Below are positions 46,043 to 57,597 of a stretch of 64,000 bases of DNA, one piece after another. The notes beneath the pieces are model-generated. The model ran no database searches. It saw only the letters and a program-made list of their open reading frames with translations, and had not been told where the DNA came from. Position 1 is the first letter of the stretch. Every line of letters begins with the position of its first letter. The DNA is from Hymenopellis radicata (Eukaryota; Basidiomycota; Agaricomycetes; Agaricales; Physalacriaceae). A program made the position numbers and the translations under genes. The DNA lies in assembly GCA_015501595.1 (NCBI GenBank), contig JADNRX010000286.1, positions 1 through 64,000 of the forward strand, given 5' to 3'.

Positions 46043-46455
46043 GTTGAGAATGTGCAGTGAACTCTTGGTGGAGAACGAAGAATCCAGTAGTCGTTAAATA
46101 CCCTCAGGAGATAATCACAGGAAGCCATGAAACATGTGAGGCGCTGGTCCGTGTATTCTTGGGGTTCATGTGGATGTCCATATGTCACCAAGAATCCACC
46201 TTGCTAGACTCGAGCCAGCAGTCCATCAGTTGTTATTACTATTAGGGGGTGGTTACGGGGCATTGTATCGCGAGCAATAATCGAGATATTTACAATTCGA
46301 AAACATACAGCCTCCTATTTTTTGTAAAATCAACGACTGAGCGCGTCAAATCAAGATTCCAAGAGATGAAGTTATGGGGTGTGAAGGTCGTGAGCGTTGA
46401 AGTCAGCGAAACCTCGTGGGAAAAATCCGACCTGCCAAAACGGGCCCGAGTTGTT

Positions 46456-46515
46456 CCAGTCCCATTCAAAATACACACTTGATGGACTATCATCAAGTGT
46501 TTTGAACGGGACTGG
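46456..46515. repeat. near-perfect inverted repeat (hairpin)
   Basis: Arms CCAGTCCCATTCAAAA...CACTTGATG and their complement flank a loop of about 6 nt. It lies in the duplicated block upstream of thaumatin copy 3 and has no counterpart upstream of copy 1. Confidence 0.75.
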
Positions 46516-46549
46516 TTCGAGTCTACCCCCTTGCATAAGGAGAAAAATC

Positions 46550-47180
46550 TTGACCAGTCCAAAAGCATATGCATAAATTCCAGACAGAGGTCCCAAAGCA
46601 GTTTCAGACCGTGATAGCTCCGAGAATGCTCGAATGGGCACAGGACCCGTGTTTATGCAGCGAAGAGGTCGTCCCGAAAATGCGGACATGACCCGGGTAA
46701 AAATATTTTTTCTCACGGATTCTGACCTTGAATTTGGACGTTTCAGGTCATTGCACATCTAAAAGGTCAAAATTTCTTCCCAAATTTGGCCCAAATTTGT
46801 CCGCATTTTCGGACGACCTCTTTGGTGTATAAACACGGTCCTATGGCACTCCAGAAGTCGTGTAGACATACTCCAGGTGGAAATAATTATATTGAGGCGG
46901 GCGTTCGAGTTACGGTACGCTACCCGTCGAGACTCCAAGAGCGTGATCATAATTGATGCGAGTTTGATGGAGGCGGAGAATGCACGCCGGCGTGTACGAG
47001 TAATCCATATCCAATCCATATCCTAGAGGAGAGTGATGGTCGAGAACAAATATGAAAATTTTCGAATGGTTTGCTTTTTGATCTCGTGGCACAGCCACCA
47101 CGTGGTGCACGCTGACGCTTTTCCGAAATCGGATTTGCTCGCGAACGACCATCATGCAGTTTTGGTCTTTCTCGTTCTTC
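46550..47180 (-). repeat. inverted copy of the block upstream of thaumatin gene 1
   Basis: The minus strand matches 36205-36600 (HVVAVPRDQ, DYSYTPACILRLHQTR). It is interrupted by the MITE at 46642-46842. Confidence 0.75.
46642..46842. mobile_element. 201-bp hAT-like MITE with 47-bp terminal inverted repeats
   Basis: The left end AGGACCCGTGTTTATG and the right end (reverse complement AGGACCGTGTTTATAC) continue as imperfect inverted repeats through GAGGTCGTCC and GAAAATGCGGACA. It is flanked by ATGGGCAC on the left (46634-46641) and ATGGCAC on the right (46843-46849), a probable 7-8 bp target duplication, which suggests the hAT superfamily. No coding capacity. The paralogous blocks near 36440 and 44860 lack the insert. 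Confidence 0.82.
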
Positions 47181-47182
47181 AT

Positions 47183-48353
47183 GCGCTGTTCGCTGAAGGG
47201 TCACGTAGTTCCTCTCTGTAAGTGAATTTCGATGTACATTCTCGTTGAAGGATAATTTCTCGGTGCCGCTTCCTTGCATATCGGCTGGCTTACTGGGACT
47301 GTCTATTTCTGGTGACTCGCATCCTTTGTCTGGTCCTTCGCGTCCCCCGTCCGAGAAAACTACGGTTCTTCGTACTATTATTCATCTTCCGGTCTCCGCT
47401 AACGTCGGGTGTTTCAATTGTTTATTGTTCACGATGAACCGTAAGGGAGCCTATCGACAGCCTCCTTTGACTATCGCCATTGTTTGCTTCTCTCAGAAGG
47501 ACGTCTAGCTACTCGTGCGCCTTACGGGCCGCCTTGAATGTTACGCCGGGATGTCTTTATGAATCTCCTGCTGGTCAGCTGGATACACGAAAAAGCACGA
47601 TATTCCATCTGGAGCTTGGCGACCTACAGTCTTCATTTCAAAGACGTTGACGGTGTTTCGTGACAACCTTCGAAGTTCGACGGCCTGTTATTGTTCTACT
47701 AGTCTTCTACGCCGACCACGTCTTTTGTCTTGGCCCTGCCCTTTAACTCTTGTCTCACCCACCAGCTGCTCCCACTATGACTCGTATACTGACGCGCTAC
47801 ATGCGCATTATGCTTTCAGATATCCCTATGAAAGCCTTGAGGACTCTGAAGAAATGCACTGGAGTTCCCGCCGCACGCTTCTTCTCTGAGTCCAGTGGAC
47901 GTCCGAGCACCATCATTGTAAGCCATATACTGTACACGTTGCCTAAGCTGAGCCCCGCCTCAGACGCATAACGCTATTTCCTTCTTTTCGTTCCTGTGAC
48001 AGTTTCATCCGTGCGCATTGATTCACTGTACATTCAGCAAAATCTTTTGTATTTCCGTACTGTATACGCAGCGTGCGTTGCATATCCTTCTCCCATTCCT
48101 CCTGTAGCTTTGCCTACCAACTCAATTTTTGGCTTCGTACGACTCCAAGTGTTTCATGCCATGGATAGGGGCAGCTTATCGTTGACCAATCATGTGCGCC
48201 ACATTACTGTATTAAGTGCGGTCGCCTTCGGCTTCTTCAGCTGACGCATGATCGGCTTTTATCGGATTTAATGATCGTCGTGCTGTATATGAAGGCTCCA
48301 GCTTTCTCGTTGATGCCACTACTAAGCGAAGTCCCACCTACACTACAACTACA
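47183..48353. other. intergenic, no gene supported
   Basis: Upstream of the monooxygenase gene. Frames at 47647-47971 are open in two registers but lack recognisable motifs or a clear exon chain. Confidence 0.4.
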
Positions 48354-49577
48354 ATGGCCTCCCTTTCAACCCGATTGACGCGACTCCTTAGTATGTCTAC
48401 CCGCTGCTTCCATATAATATTCATTGATTGTTCAAATACAACCAGACCTGAAGACACCTATCATCCTACCGCCTATGGCGAATGTAGCTCATCCTGGGCT
48501 TATCTCCAAGGTCACTTCCTGTGGCGCGTTTGGGTTTGTAGGTGCTGGTATGTCCTTCCACTCGTACACATAACATGGTCGTAAAATCTACGATGCAGGT
48601 CCCTTAACCCCTGACCAACTCACCGATAATCTGCGCACCATTCGCTCCAACTTGAACCTGAGCGCTGGAGCACCACTACCTGTCGGAGTCGGCTTTATAA
48701 CTTGGATTCTAGAAAAGAACACCCCGACGGGTCCAGATGCTCGTGTAACTGCTGTCCTCAACGAGCACGTTCAAGCGATTTGGCTCGCATTTGGAAGCGA
48801 CAATGGTAGATACGTCAAACAGATACGCGACCAGGCTCCGAAGACTCTCATTTTTATCCTTGTTAACTCGGTCGAGGAGGCTTTACACGCAACGAATGAG
48901 TTGCACGCTGATGTACTCGTCGTTCAAGGTTCGTATTCTTATAGAAGACAGAGCTGTCTTAGCTTTGACCATTTACCCAGGAAACGAAGCTGGTGGACAC
49001 GGTTCCGCCACAGCGCCGCCTCTCAATCAGCTCCTCACCGCTATCATCAAAGCCCTGCCCGAAAACGGACCAGTCATCGTAGCGGCAGGCGGCATCGCCA
49101 CAGGCTCCCAAATCGCCTCCATCCTCACGCTCGGCGCAGATGGGGCGGCTGTAGGCACCCGACTCCTCATGACACGCGAATCAGGTTATCCGCAAGCCAA
49201 GAAAGACGCGCTTGTCAAGGCGGACCTTCTCTCGACTGCTCGGAGCACGGCATTTGATGAGGTGAACAAGACGGTAGGGTGGCCAGAGTGGACTGATGGC
49301 AGGGGTATCGCGAATGAGATTATTGGTGACGTGCAGAAAGGGTTGGATCTTCCTACGAGGTTGGCCAATGCGGAGAGAAGTAAAGGCGATATGTCAAGGA
49401 CGACGATATGGGCTGGGGCGGGTGTGGGATTGAGCTCTGAAATTCAACCTACGGAAGTAAGTCAGTACGCCCAGCATATCTGTCAGTCTAAAGTGATATG
49501 TTTAGGATGTTGTTAGTGAACTTAACGAGGACGCTGTGACCGCAATTCGAAAGGCTAGTCTGTTTATCGCTCCGTGA
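48354..49577 (+). CDS. nitronate monooxygenase (2-nitropropane dioxygenase family)
   Basis: ATG 48354 starts MASLSTRLTRLL, and an intron joins to NLKTPIILPPMANVAHPGLI. It then reads SCGAFGFVGAG, VGVGFITWILEKN and HADVLVVQ, followed after an intron by GNEAGGHG (the flavin-proximal GxEAGGHG motif), PVIVAAGGIATGSQIAS and LGADGAAVGTRLLMTRES, the FMN phosphate-binding region of this TIM-barrel family. A last intron precedes DVVSELNEDAVTAIRKA and the end at 49577. The enzyme oxidises alkyl nitronates (for example propionate-3-nitronate) using FMN and oxygen. Likely cytosolic. No defect seen. Confidence 0.88.
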
Positions 49578-51637
49578 TTTCAGGATGTACACACGTATTA
49601 TTGAAGAATAAGAAAGAAATGTCACAGTGTAGCCATAACTAAGGACGACTCAGCGCTACATCTAAATGCATTCGCGCAGTTAGGATTGTCAACGAGAAAA
49701 GACTACTCCATACTCCGAAGCGCGGAGAAAGCATTTCGGGATGACGCGCTTGACAAACAAAAGCAAAGCTCTTCGCACCTTGCCTCCGTCCACCATCTGC
49801 ATTGCGTAGTCACCGTCTTCTGATTCAGATGTGCGAGCTACGACTGTCATGCCGAGCTGAATAGTAGAGCAAGGAATTCATTTTCTTGCTCGCATCTGCA
49901 GGGTGTCATCGATCGCGCTACAACCTAAACGCTTTCTATCATACCACTTGCGCATTCTATGGTACCAGGAGACGTACGAAGTGAGAGCTCGGGTATGAAA
50001 TTTCGCATTCCCTCTGCCATAGACTTCCTCCTTCCTTAATCCTTCAATTAATCTGGCAACAGTACCTACACGATTCGTCGGTGCCAGCGCAATCCAGGTT
50101 CTCCGTCCCAGCTATGGGAAATCTGCCCTCATTGGTCCGCGTTTTTGTGCGGTGGCCGATGTTCATCTGACGAGCGGCCGTCATAGCCTCCAGCGAGTCT
50201 GTCACTTTCCGACATCGTCTTTGGTCGTCTGAACGCCGAGGTTGGCTCTGTGCCACGCATGAAGCCAGCCTTTAGGAAATGTTCCTATCTTCCAGTGCCC
50301 CATCTCGAATCAATCAAGACGATCCGGTCCTACTGCCTTCACTTCACGGAACGGATTACGACTTCGCCATATGCAACCGCGGAACGCCACATACGTTTGT
50401 ATGGAGTGCTTAGCCTATACACATGGTTAAGAGCTGGCAGAGTTCCGAAGGGTGTCGCCTCTGTAATAGAGGCTCGTGATACTTGGGAAGATCGGCTGGA
50501 GTTTTCAGAGGTGGGTTGATGGACGAAGACAATAATGCGGAAGCGTACATTGGCCTCCGTCCAGTCTTCCTCAGGCCGACAACGGTGTCCAGATTTTCTG
50601 GCATGGACATCTTATTACCCTTCAACCTATGCCACCTATGTATCGAACGGGCTCTTATTGCAAAATGTATATGTAGTCACGTATTTCACCTTAAGCTTAG
50701 AGCCGTTCGTCGATAGTGTGCGGAGAACCGTAAAGAGTGGTTCATAAGAGACGGTGGATGCCAACCCAACATCTCAGCCGGCACGAATCGTCGCCGTGCC
50801 GCCGCGTATGACCGAGTAAAGCGGTGACGAGCAGAAACGAGATGGCCATTAAACGGAGGTGGACTGGTTGCGGATATCACTATGGCCCAAGGATGGGCGA
50901 GGAAGGGTGCATGGTTGCTCTTGAGATATGGATACAAGTACGTAAGAATCTGCGTCGTCCCAGGCCCATGTCCCTCACATGGCACGATTCGCTGCTGAAT
51001 GCGGTGCGAATGAAGGATGGGGTAGGGTGCTGAGAACGACCGTGCTCAGCGGCATATCTGTCGTGCTCGCACTTTCGGTGTTACTGTAGAACACCCACCA
51101 TAAACAATGCCGGCGAGGTATCGATAACCCTTCGATAACAGCTAAAGTTTGTCTGAAGTTGACTCGCTGTGAACGGGATTCCCATGGAATGATCTGTTGC
51201 GCACAGTTCTTGGTCCAGAGGGATCCCGCGAGTGTCCAGGAAGTGTATGTATAATGTCTCAATGTCGGACACTTTGCCATGGTAGCGGCGCCGGGGTGTG
51301 TGGCGTCTCTGAATTATTCATCGTCAATACTTAATGAGAATTAGGGTTTGGAAGTGTCCGCTTCTCGTCCGTCTGCACAAGCAATTCGGAAGTCTTCGTA
51401 CCACGGTTTTCTTATGGGCAAGGTCATTATTCAATGTGACAGAAGATGCGAGGCGGCGACTGGAACATTCATTCTCATTGTTAGCGGACTGATGAGCTTC
51501 GAACTTTATTTTCAATGCCTATTCTAAACTGAACACGGTGATCCCTCCAGGAAGTCGAACATGAGAGCAAATCTCCGGTGTCTTATAAGGTGGAGGGTGA
51601 AGACTGAGAGTGCTACGCCACCCAGCACAGACCCGCC
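49578..51637. other. no gene recognised
   Basis: Some open frames look protein-like (for example the minus-strand frame at 51081-51272, with ETLYIHFLDTRGIPLDQE), but none has a recognisable family, start or exon chain. Confidence 0.4.
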
Positions 51638-52165
51638 ATGTCTTTCATCAGTCTCCAACTCTTTAACTTCTCTGTATCCATTCAGTCGCCGATCCTGGGA
51701 ACGGCGCTCGGTTTCGTCGCGGGTTTCGTAGTGGCTTCGACGTTGTGGCTGAGAGTCCATACAACTCAGAGCGCGTGTACCAAGTGGGACTGGCGTTGAA
51801 CGAGATCGAGCGAGGCATCACAGCAAGACAGTCTACCTCCCAAACACGAGCGGCACTCGCTTCGTTACAAGAGTAAGCGGATCTCGGCTCTCCTCGAAAA
51901 CATCCTCTCAATAATCTTCAGCTTGCGCCGTCGTCACCAGGCTTTTACGATGACAATAAGCATTGTCCTCGCATCCTTCAACGATCAAACCTTCGCACAT
52001 GAGCTCCTACATTTGGAGGCGGAGATCTTACGCATTCAGAAAAGGGTGAGAACTCTATGGACAATGATGATTTTGAATTCATGGATGTACACCAGGCATG
52101 TCAGACTTGTCTTCGGGCGGAGGCGTTGGAAATGGCATCGAAAGTGGCAGGTCAGCTGTGGATGA
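51638..52165 (+). CDS. unrecognised small protein, possibly membrane-anchored
   Basis: ATG 51638 starts MSFISLQLFNFSV, with a hydrophobic segment GTALGFVAGFVVASTLWL. Further on, an NEIERGITARQSTSQTR segment splices (donor GTAAGC, acceptor TTCAG) to LRRRHQAFTMTISIVLASF and ends near LEAEILRIQKR before another GTGAGA donor. The join between the first segment and NEIERG needs a frame change I could not explain, so the gene may be broken or start elsewhere. No family recognised. Confidence 0.35.
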
Positions 52166-54101
52166 GGTGGATATTGGTGAGCTTCACCATCTGCCCAAAG
52201 GCTTCTGGCTAAATTACGTGCTCCGCCTAGCCGATGGAATCCAAGTCTGATTCAAACTTACCTCTCGACTGAAACAATTGACATTTCGAGTTGCGAAGAC
52301 GGAGATGTTCGTAGTTGACTTGCGGTACTAGCGCGCATCACTGAAATCTACTTTGAATTTTGTTACCTAAATAGCCTAAATCATTCAAGTGAGGAAGGCT
52401 GTGGAAGAGTCACAGAGGAGCAAGGTGTGAAGCTTACTGCGTGAGATAGTCGGGGCGACTTGGCACGGGACGAAGTCAAATCCCATCCAATATCGGTTTT
52501 GGTGATGTAGACTTTCCTTGTTGCGTTGAATGATATACTACAATGAAGATGCAATCCTTGGGACAGTGCAGTGCAAGAACGACAGAAACCTGTTCAGGCG
52601 TCGACGCAGCAAGCCAACCTTAAACAAACTTTTAATTCAGTACGATCCATCTTATCATGAAGTCTGATATATGTCAATCATGATCAGACTATCGACAAAA
52701 GCAATCTCGTCCAAAGTCGTCCGGTATTCGGCGGAGTGTGTCAACAGCTCAGGGCAAGGGATGTGAACAAGTCCTCTATGACTCTTGCAGCCCTGAAGGC
52801 TTTCAAAAGGAGCCTCACGGACAAGGAGGAGGTCCGCCCTAGGTGCAGGCGGAGTGTCGTAAAGGGCGAAAAAGACGTCTTCCTTTTGTTTGGCACTGTG
52901 TATCCTGATTGCTGCCCTTATTTGCAAGGTCAAGTCCAACATCCTCTTGACATCCTCTATACACGATTATCTTCCTCCTCGTTTAGAGTTTGGAAATCGA
53001 GACTCGTACGACATCCCGACTACTGCTGCGGAAACTACCAGACAAGTAGTCATAGGCATACTCAGTTCATGACTTCAAACAGCAGTCGCGCCGGAGGTTA
53101 TCTGATCCCCCACCGTTCTTTCCCTTCTGTTTAAGTTTTGCTTGGATCACCACTTGACCGACGACGGATCGTGGTGCAGTGTTAGGCTTCCTTGATACGC
53201 GGACCGGAAACTCGCTTACTGCATCTGGCCTCGACGGTGCCTGTGGAGTCTGGCGAGCGACATGACAGGTCGCTGCCGGTACGATGAACGTTCTTCTGGG
53301 TCATTGGTTAAAGTATGATCAAGGAAATTGTCGAAGTCCTGTTCAATAGTGGACCCGCCCTCCATCTGATAATCTGCTACGTTTTCGGGAGTATGGTGAC
53401 ACAGTATGCTCCAGGATGTGCGCTTACTGTATCCGGTCGCTAAATTTGAGTCCCGTACACACCGCTTCTTCTTCTGTGCATTCCTCCTCTTCATCAGCTT
53501 CGAAAGAAAGGCTAATCCAAGATTGGTCCGACCTTGTACTCATTCAGGCTATCTTATTAGTAGTCTTCCTCTCTTGCGCACGAGGCATACCTTAGGATGG
53601 AGACCCGCCCGCCTAGCTTCGTTCCGAGAAAGTGTATGCCTCCTCTATATCTAGTGATGCTTCCCGCAGCTGGTGGCTGGCCTCACGGCGGCCAGAACTG
53701 ACAAGGAAACATACATCTTTTTAGAGGCGCGGTCGATGGTGGCAGGTGATGGAGTTTTCAGGGCACGACAACTCTGGTACGATTAGTTATTGTAGAAGAA
53801 CCAAAATTGGCCCTAATAACAGAAATCGGCATGTAGTGTAACAGGATAGACTCAACAAAAAGTACTAGCCAAGTGTGTGAACTGAAATGGGCAGTGCTGG
53901 GCCGTTCCTGCTTCAGGACAATAGCCGCCAGAGCGCGTACGATCGTGGCGCATCATCTCGCCCCCAGCTTGCTGCAGATTTAAGGATTGCGGGGAGCGCA
54001 CTGGAGGGAACTCGCTGTCACTAGGGCCTCCGCTTCGGTGTGGAGGCCTATGTGCGCAGCTGGTTAGATTGTACAATACGTTCGCGAACAGTGTCTAGGT
54101 A
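52166..54101. other. no gene supported
   Basis: Minus-strand frames at 52655-52942 and 53216-53494, and plus-strand frames at 52736-53134, are open but unrecognised. Confidence 0.4.
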
Positions 54102-54703
54102 TCAAGTTGGAGACGATGAGTCGAATCGGGTATCTCGGTCAAGTTGAAGGGCAGCGTTACCGGTGATCCAGAAGACACAATCGACAGAGCCTTCATACAC
54201 TGCCAATGTAGGCCACTGTAGAATTCCAGCGAAATTTGTTTCATCACTCATGACCTGATACTAGTTAGTAGTAGCGAGGGCAGAGTGTTAACTTGAAAGC
54301 TTCACGTTTCGTCGCTTGACCAGTATAGATCTTCCACGGCTGAGGTCAAGGTCATTTTAGTCCACCAAGACAAATAGGGCTTCCCGTCGGAGGAGGTGGC
54401 AGTTCTCAGAAAATCGCATAAAAGGCATCCTACCCAAGGATCCTTGAGCGCTGGGAAGAAGGGTGAAATGAACTCTACCGTACTTCCGTGGGGAGGCCAA
54501 AGAGAACGTCCTTGAAGATTTAACAAAGGGTAAAATCTCAACTCGCCATGAATAGTGAAGTTGGCCTTACAGCGCATAACGATATTCCGGCCGTGGAAAA
54601 ATTGATGCGACGCTGCGCTTTCCATAAGGGTAGTTATCCGCAGGCCACGTTGGCTTCCTACCGTCATCTCTACTACATTTTTTGTACCCGAATTCACCGA
54701 CAT
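54102..54703 (-). CDS. unrecognised protein, at least two exons
   Basis: From ATG 54703: MSVNSGTKNVVEMTVGSQRG, then HQFFHGRNIVMRCKAN, WPPHGSTVEFISPFFPALKD and LSWWTKMTLTSAVEDLYW, with a stop at 54302. A second coding-like stretch on the same strand (MSDETNFAGILQWPTLAVYE, SVDCVFWITGN) runs to a stop at 54102. An intron with a CTAAC branch site near 54265 probably joins them, but the splice phase is unresolved. The composition is soluble, with no signal peptide. I do not recognise the family. Confidence 0.45.
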
Positions 54704-55030
54704 GGCAAGCGAGAGGAGGCGGAAGAGACCACATCGAGTGATGCAGGGTCTGGTATTAATCTTGTTGACGCGACAGAAGGCGACAGATAACAAATTGCCG
54801 CGAATTGTTCCGCGACAATCCATCCAACTCCATCGTCCGTACTCCAACTGCTACCTCCATTCTCGCTACTTGCTGATGAATGCTAGACGACGATCAGCGA
54901 CGGGCGAGGCTCGGCGAAATCCGAAACAAGTTACACACGCGCGTGTCACAAATGTGACTAGGCTTCCCATCGCCGTCGCTGTTGTCATCCTCCCCACGAA
55001 CGCTCTGTCCTCCCACCACCAGCAGCAAAA

Positions 55031-55689
55031 ATGTCGTCCTCCGCCTCGCAATCGGGCTCGCGCAGCGCCTCGTCAACGCTATCCATTCCCCAGACCGCTG
55101 CGGCTGGCGGCCTGACGATCACGGAGCCCCCACAGACAGCGACGAGCTTCTTTAAAATAGCGCCCTCGCAGATGGCGACGTTTGGGTGGAACATGACGAG
55201 CGTCATCGCCTCCCCGACGCACTTGACGGTCTCGGCAAAGTGCGATAATGGGAATACGTACCCTGTGGGCCCGGCGACGGATGGTGTGATAGACGGGGAT
55301 GCGACGCAGGTCGTGTGGGACATTTACAGCTACTATAAGAGCCATAATGGGGCGCCGCTGCCGGTGGGGACGTGTACGCTGTTGATATGCGACGAGCGGG
55401 GTTTTGGCGCGAGCAGGCTCGGTGGCTACATGGTCCCCAACAGTGCGCTGACCTTTGCCCTCTATACCCCTGCGGGGTACACTCCGCTAGCGTCTGGTGC
55501 GTTGGCCTTGCCTTTCCTTTCCTTCTCTTTTTGCTGACGGATAGGGTAGGCTGGGAATGCACGATATGCAATAGCAGCTTTTCGAGCTACGTCGCGCAGC
55601 CGACATTCATAACCCTCGTTGCCACATTCCTCGTCGTCTTCCTGTCAGGCTTCCAGCTCTTACGCAACGCGGCGAGAGCTGTAGCATAA
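55031..55689 (+). CDS. DUF7137-type protein
   Basis: ATG 55031 starts MSSSASQSGSRSAS. The conserved core reads LTITEPPQTATSFFKIAPS, FGWNMTSVIASPTHLTVSA, CDNGNTYPVGPATDGVIDG, ATQVVWDIYSYYKSH and CDERGFGASRLGGYMVPN. An intron (donor GTGCGT, acceptor GGTAG) joins ASG to WECTICNSSFSSY, and the C-terminus is a membrane segment (TLVATFLVVFLSGFQLL). This matches fungal DUF7137 proteins, which are usually secreted or surface-attached through a C-terminal helix. The N-terminal signal is missing from this frame. A hydrophobic stretch in another frame just upstream (about 54960-55000, RLPIAVAVVILP) may be its first exon. Confidence 0.75.
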
Positions 55690-56299
55690 TGGGCCTCCTC
55701 TCCTTCCCTAGGTACGCTTCAACGGCCATGTTGCATGTCGTCATCTAACCCTAACCCTAGGTACTTTTCTGCGGACCTTGTGAACTTGTTTTCTTTGTTT
55801 GAACGGATACTCTTCATGGACCACACTACATATTATCGCATCGCTTTCTGTTATACGCTACTTTCTCTTCAAGTCACATTCATGCCAACGTATGATACGA
55901 TAATTTACGATACCTTTCAGCGCGCGCGGTATCTTAATCGGATCCCGTTAAACGAATGGCAGGACAAGCCCAGGCAAGTATGCGGGCCTCTATGGAAATT
56001 TGCTGGTAGATTCTATCAATATGCCGCCCGGGATATAAGTTTCTGAGTCTTGAGATTGACAGGTACAGTTTACGAAAGTTTTGCTAACCTCTAGCACTGC
56101 AGTTCAGCGCGAAGACGCTTCTTCCACCTCATCGACCTTCTCACGGCGCGTATTACAGATCTCGGATTGAACGACGCTCTTCCTCGGCTATCCTTTCTAT
56201 TGTCCCCACAGAAGTTAAGCATTCTCTCTGACGCCTCCGCCATCTCCGAGTTTGACATAAGTTAAAGTGCTTCAAGACCCAACCATCATTCAGAATCAC
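55690..56299. other. intergenic, includes a short telomere-like motif
   Basis: At 55745-55760 the sequence reads CTAACCCTAACCCTAG, two telomere-type repeats. No gene recognised. Confidence 0.4.
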
Positions 56300-57205
56300 T
56301 CATCCTCTGTTGACTCGGTAATATCTGCGGAGGGGGTCGTGGCCGTGAGTGTGGCGGAGAAGGGGTCGTATCACTCCTCCTCTGTTGGCAGCACCCGATT
56401 TCTGTGGGGCAAAGGGCGTCGTGCCCATGAGTTTGGCGGCAAAGGGGCGTATCACTCTTCCTCTTCCTCTGTTGGCAGTACTCGGTAACTCTAGCTGCAA
56501 AGGGGGTCGTGACCGTGAGTGTGGCGGCCGAAGGAGTTGTGGCTGTGAGCGTGGTTGCGGAGGGGATGAGTGTATCAGCGCCCATTGAGGGGGTGAGGGT
56601 GGCGGTAATCGTGAGGGTGGTGGTAATCGTGGAGGTGGTAGAAATCTTTCTAGCCGTTCGAATATGGCCTTCCGCGAGCCTGTGGCCGCAGAACGATCGT
56701 TGCATCCCGACTCGGATATGTGCTCGTGAATCAACCTGCTCAACCTCGACATTCGACCCTCTTGGCGCATATGATCTTGCCGTTCAACCATGGCATCTCG
56801 CGATCCTGTAGCTGCAGCACGACCGTTGTGTCCCGATATGTGCTCGTGAATCAACCTGCTCAGCCTCGACATTCGACCCTCTTGTGGTACAGGCTCCCGG
56901 AATGCAGGAAGGTCTGTCTCTATCAGCGACGGCGGCGGAGAAGAACTCTCCGACTGCGGACAATTTCGCCAGGCCTCAATATTGTGGCGTATTTCGGATG
57001 CGCGAGATACCGGTGCCCGGAGAGGGAAGTAGCACCCACTGAGCTCAGGTCCGTATCGCAGGCATCCTATATATGGGTAAGCGCGTAGAACCAAATCTAA
57101 TAATGACCCATAACAGACATCGACGATTTCTTTCAGCTCTCTGGTGGCATCCTGGAGAGCATGCTTCATCTTCCGAACGTCCCTACGCTTCTTTCGCTTT
57201 GACAT
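56300..57205 (-). CDS. unrecognised repeat-containing basic protein
   Basis: A single 301-codon frame from ATG 57205: MSKRKKRRDVRKMKHALQDA, a helical start, then YPYIGCLRYGPELSGCYFP. A duplicated motif, EGRMSRLSRLIHEHIS, occurs twice about 50 residues apart, each followed by an AATGSR segment. A proline-rich stretch (PPPRLPPPSRLPPPSPP) and imperfect Arg/Pro/Thr repeats to the end come from a DNA repeat at about 56320-56500. The open frame is long, but the low-complexity half may not be translated. No family recognised. Confidence 0.5.
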   Translation of the reverse strand: MSKRKKRRDVRKMKHALQDATRELKEIVDVCYGSLLDLVLRAYPYIGCLRYGPELSGCYFPLRAPVSRASEIRHNIEAWRNCPQSESSSPPPSLIETDLPAFREPVPQEGRMSRLSRLIHEHISGHNGRAAATGSRDAMVERQDHMRQEGRMSRLSRLIHEHISESGCNDRSAATGSRKAIFERLERFLPPPRLPPPSRLPPPSPPQWALIHSSPPQPRSQPQLLRPPHSRSRPPLQLELPSTANRGRGRVIRPFAAKLMGTTPFAPQKSGAANRGGVIRPLLRHTHGHDPLRRYYRVNRG

Positions 57206-57330
57206 GACAGCGGGGGATATCCAGTGTGCAGATTTGTACGCTTTGATACTGTGGAAATAATTGTCGCTCTTCGCTTTTACGCTGAACGAGGTCAGATCAC
57301 AGTCGCCTGATCTGAACCAGACTCACTCCT

Positions 57331-57537
57331 TCAGTTTTCGCATGTAGACACGCATATCGCTGGATCTACGCTCGTCAACGCGGTCATTTTCATCCTGCAT
57401 CGATCCGTTTTGGCAACTTCGGTGCGGTAACAGGTTTCATGGCGCCCAGCGAAGCCAGAAGACTGCACCAGCTTTACAGCCCCTATAGTTCCAACAATTC
57501 CGAAGTAAGCTGCAGCTGTCGCCGCAATTTCAGCCAT
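57331..57537 (-). CDS. unrecognised short frame, possible small gene
   Basis: ATG 57537 reads MAEIAATAAAYFGIVGTIGA, a hydrophobic start, then KLVQSSGFAGRHETCYR. An alternative frame near the end gives SDMRVYMRKLKE. No family recognised; splice structure uncertain. Confidence 0.3.
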   Translation of the reverse strand: MAEIAATAAAYFGIVGTIGAVKLVQSSGFAGRHETCYRTEVAKTDRCRMKMTALTSVDPAICVSTCEN

Positions 57538-57597
57538 CGATATCGCTGTACGAGTGGGAGATGGGGCGTGGAAGAAGAGAACTGTTGCGTAAGTCAA

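Noticed and set aside
47647..47971. Open frames upstream of the monooxygenase considered as a small mitochondrial protein gene
   Set aside because: Two registers are equally open, with no conserved motif or splice support.
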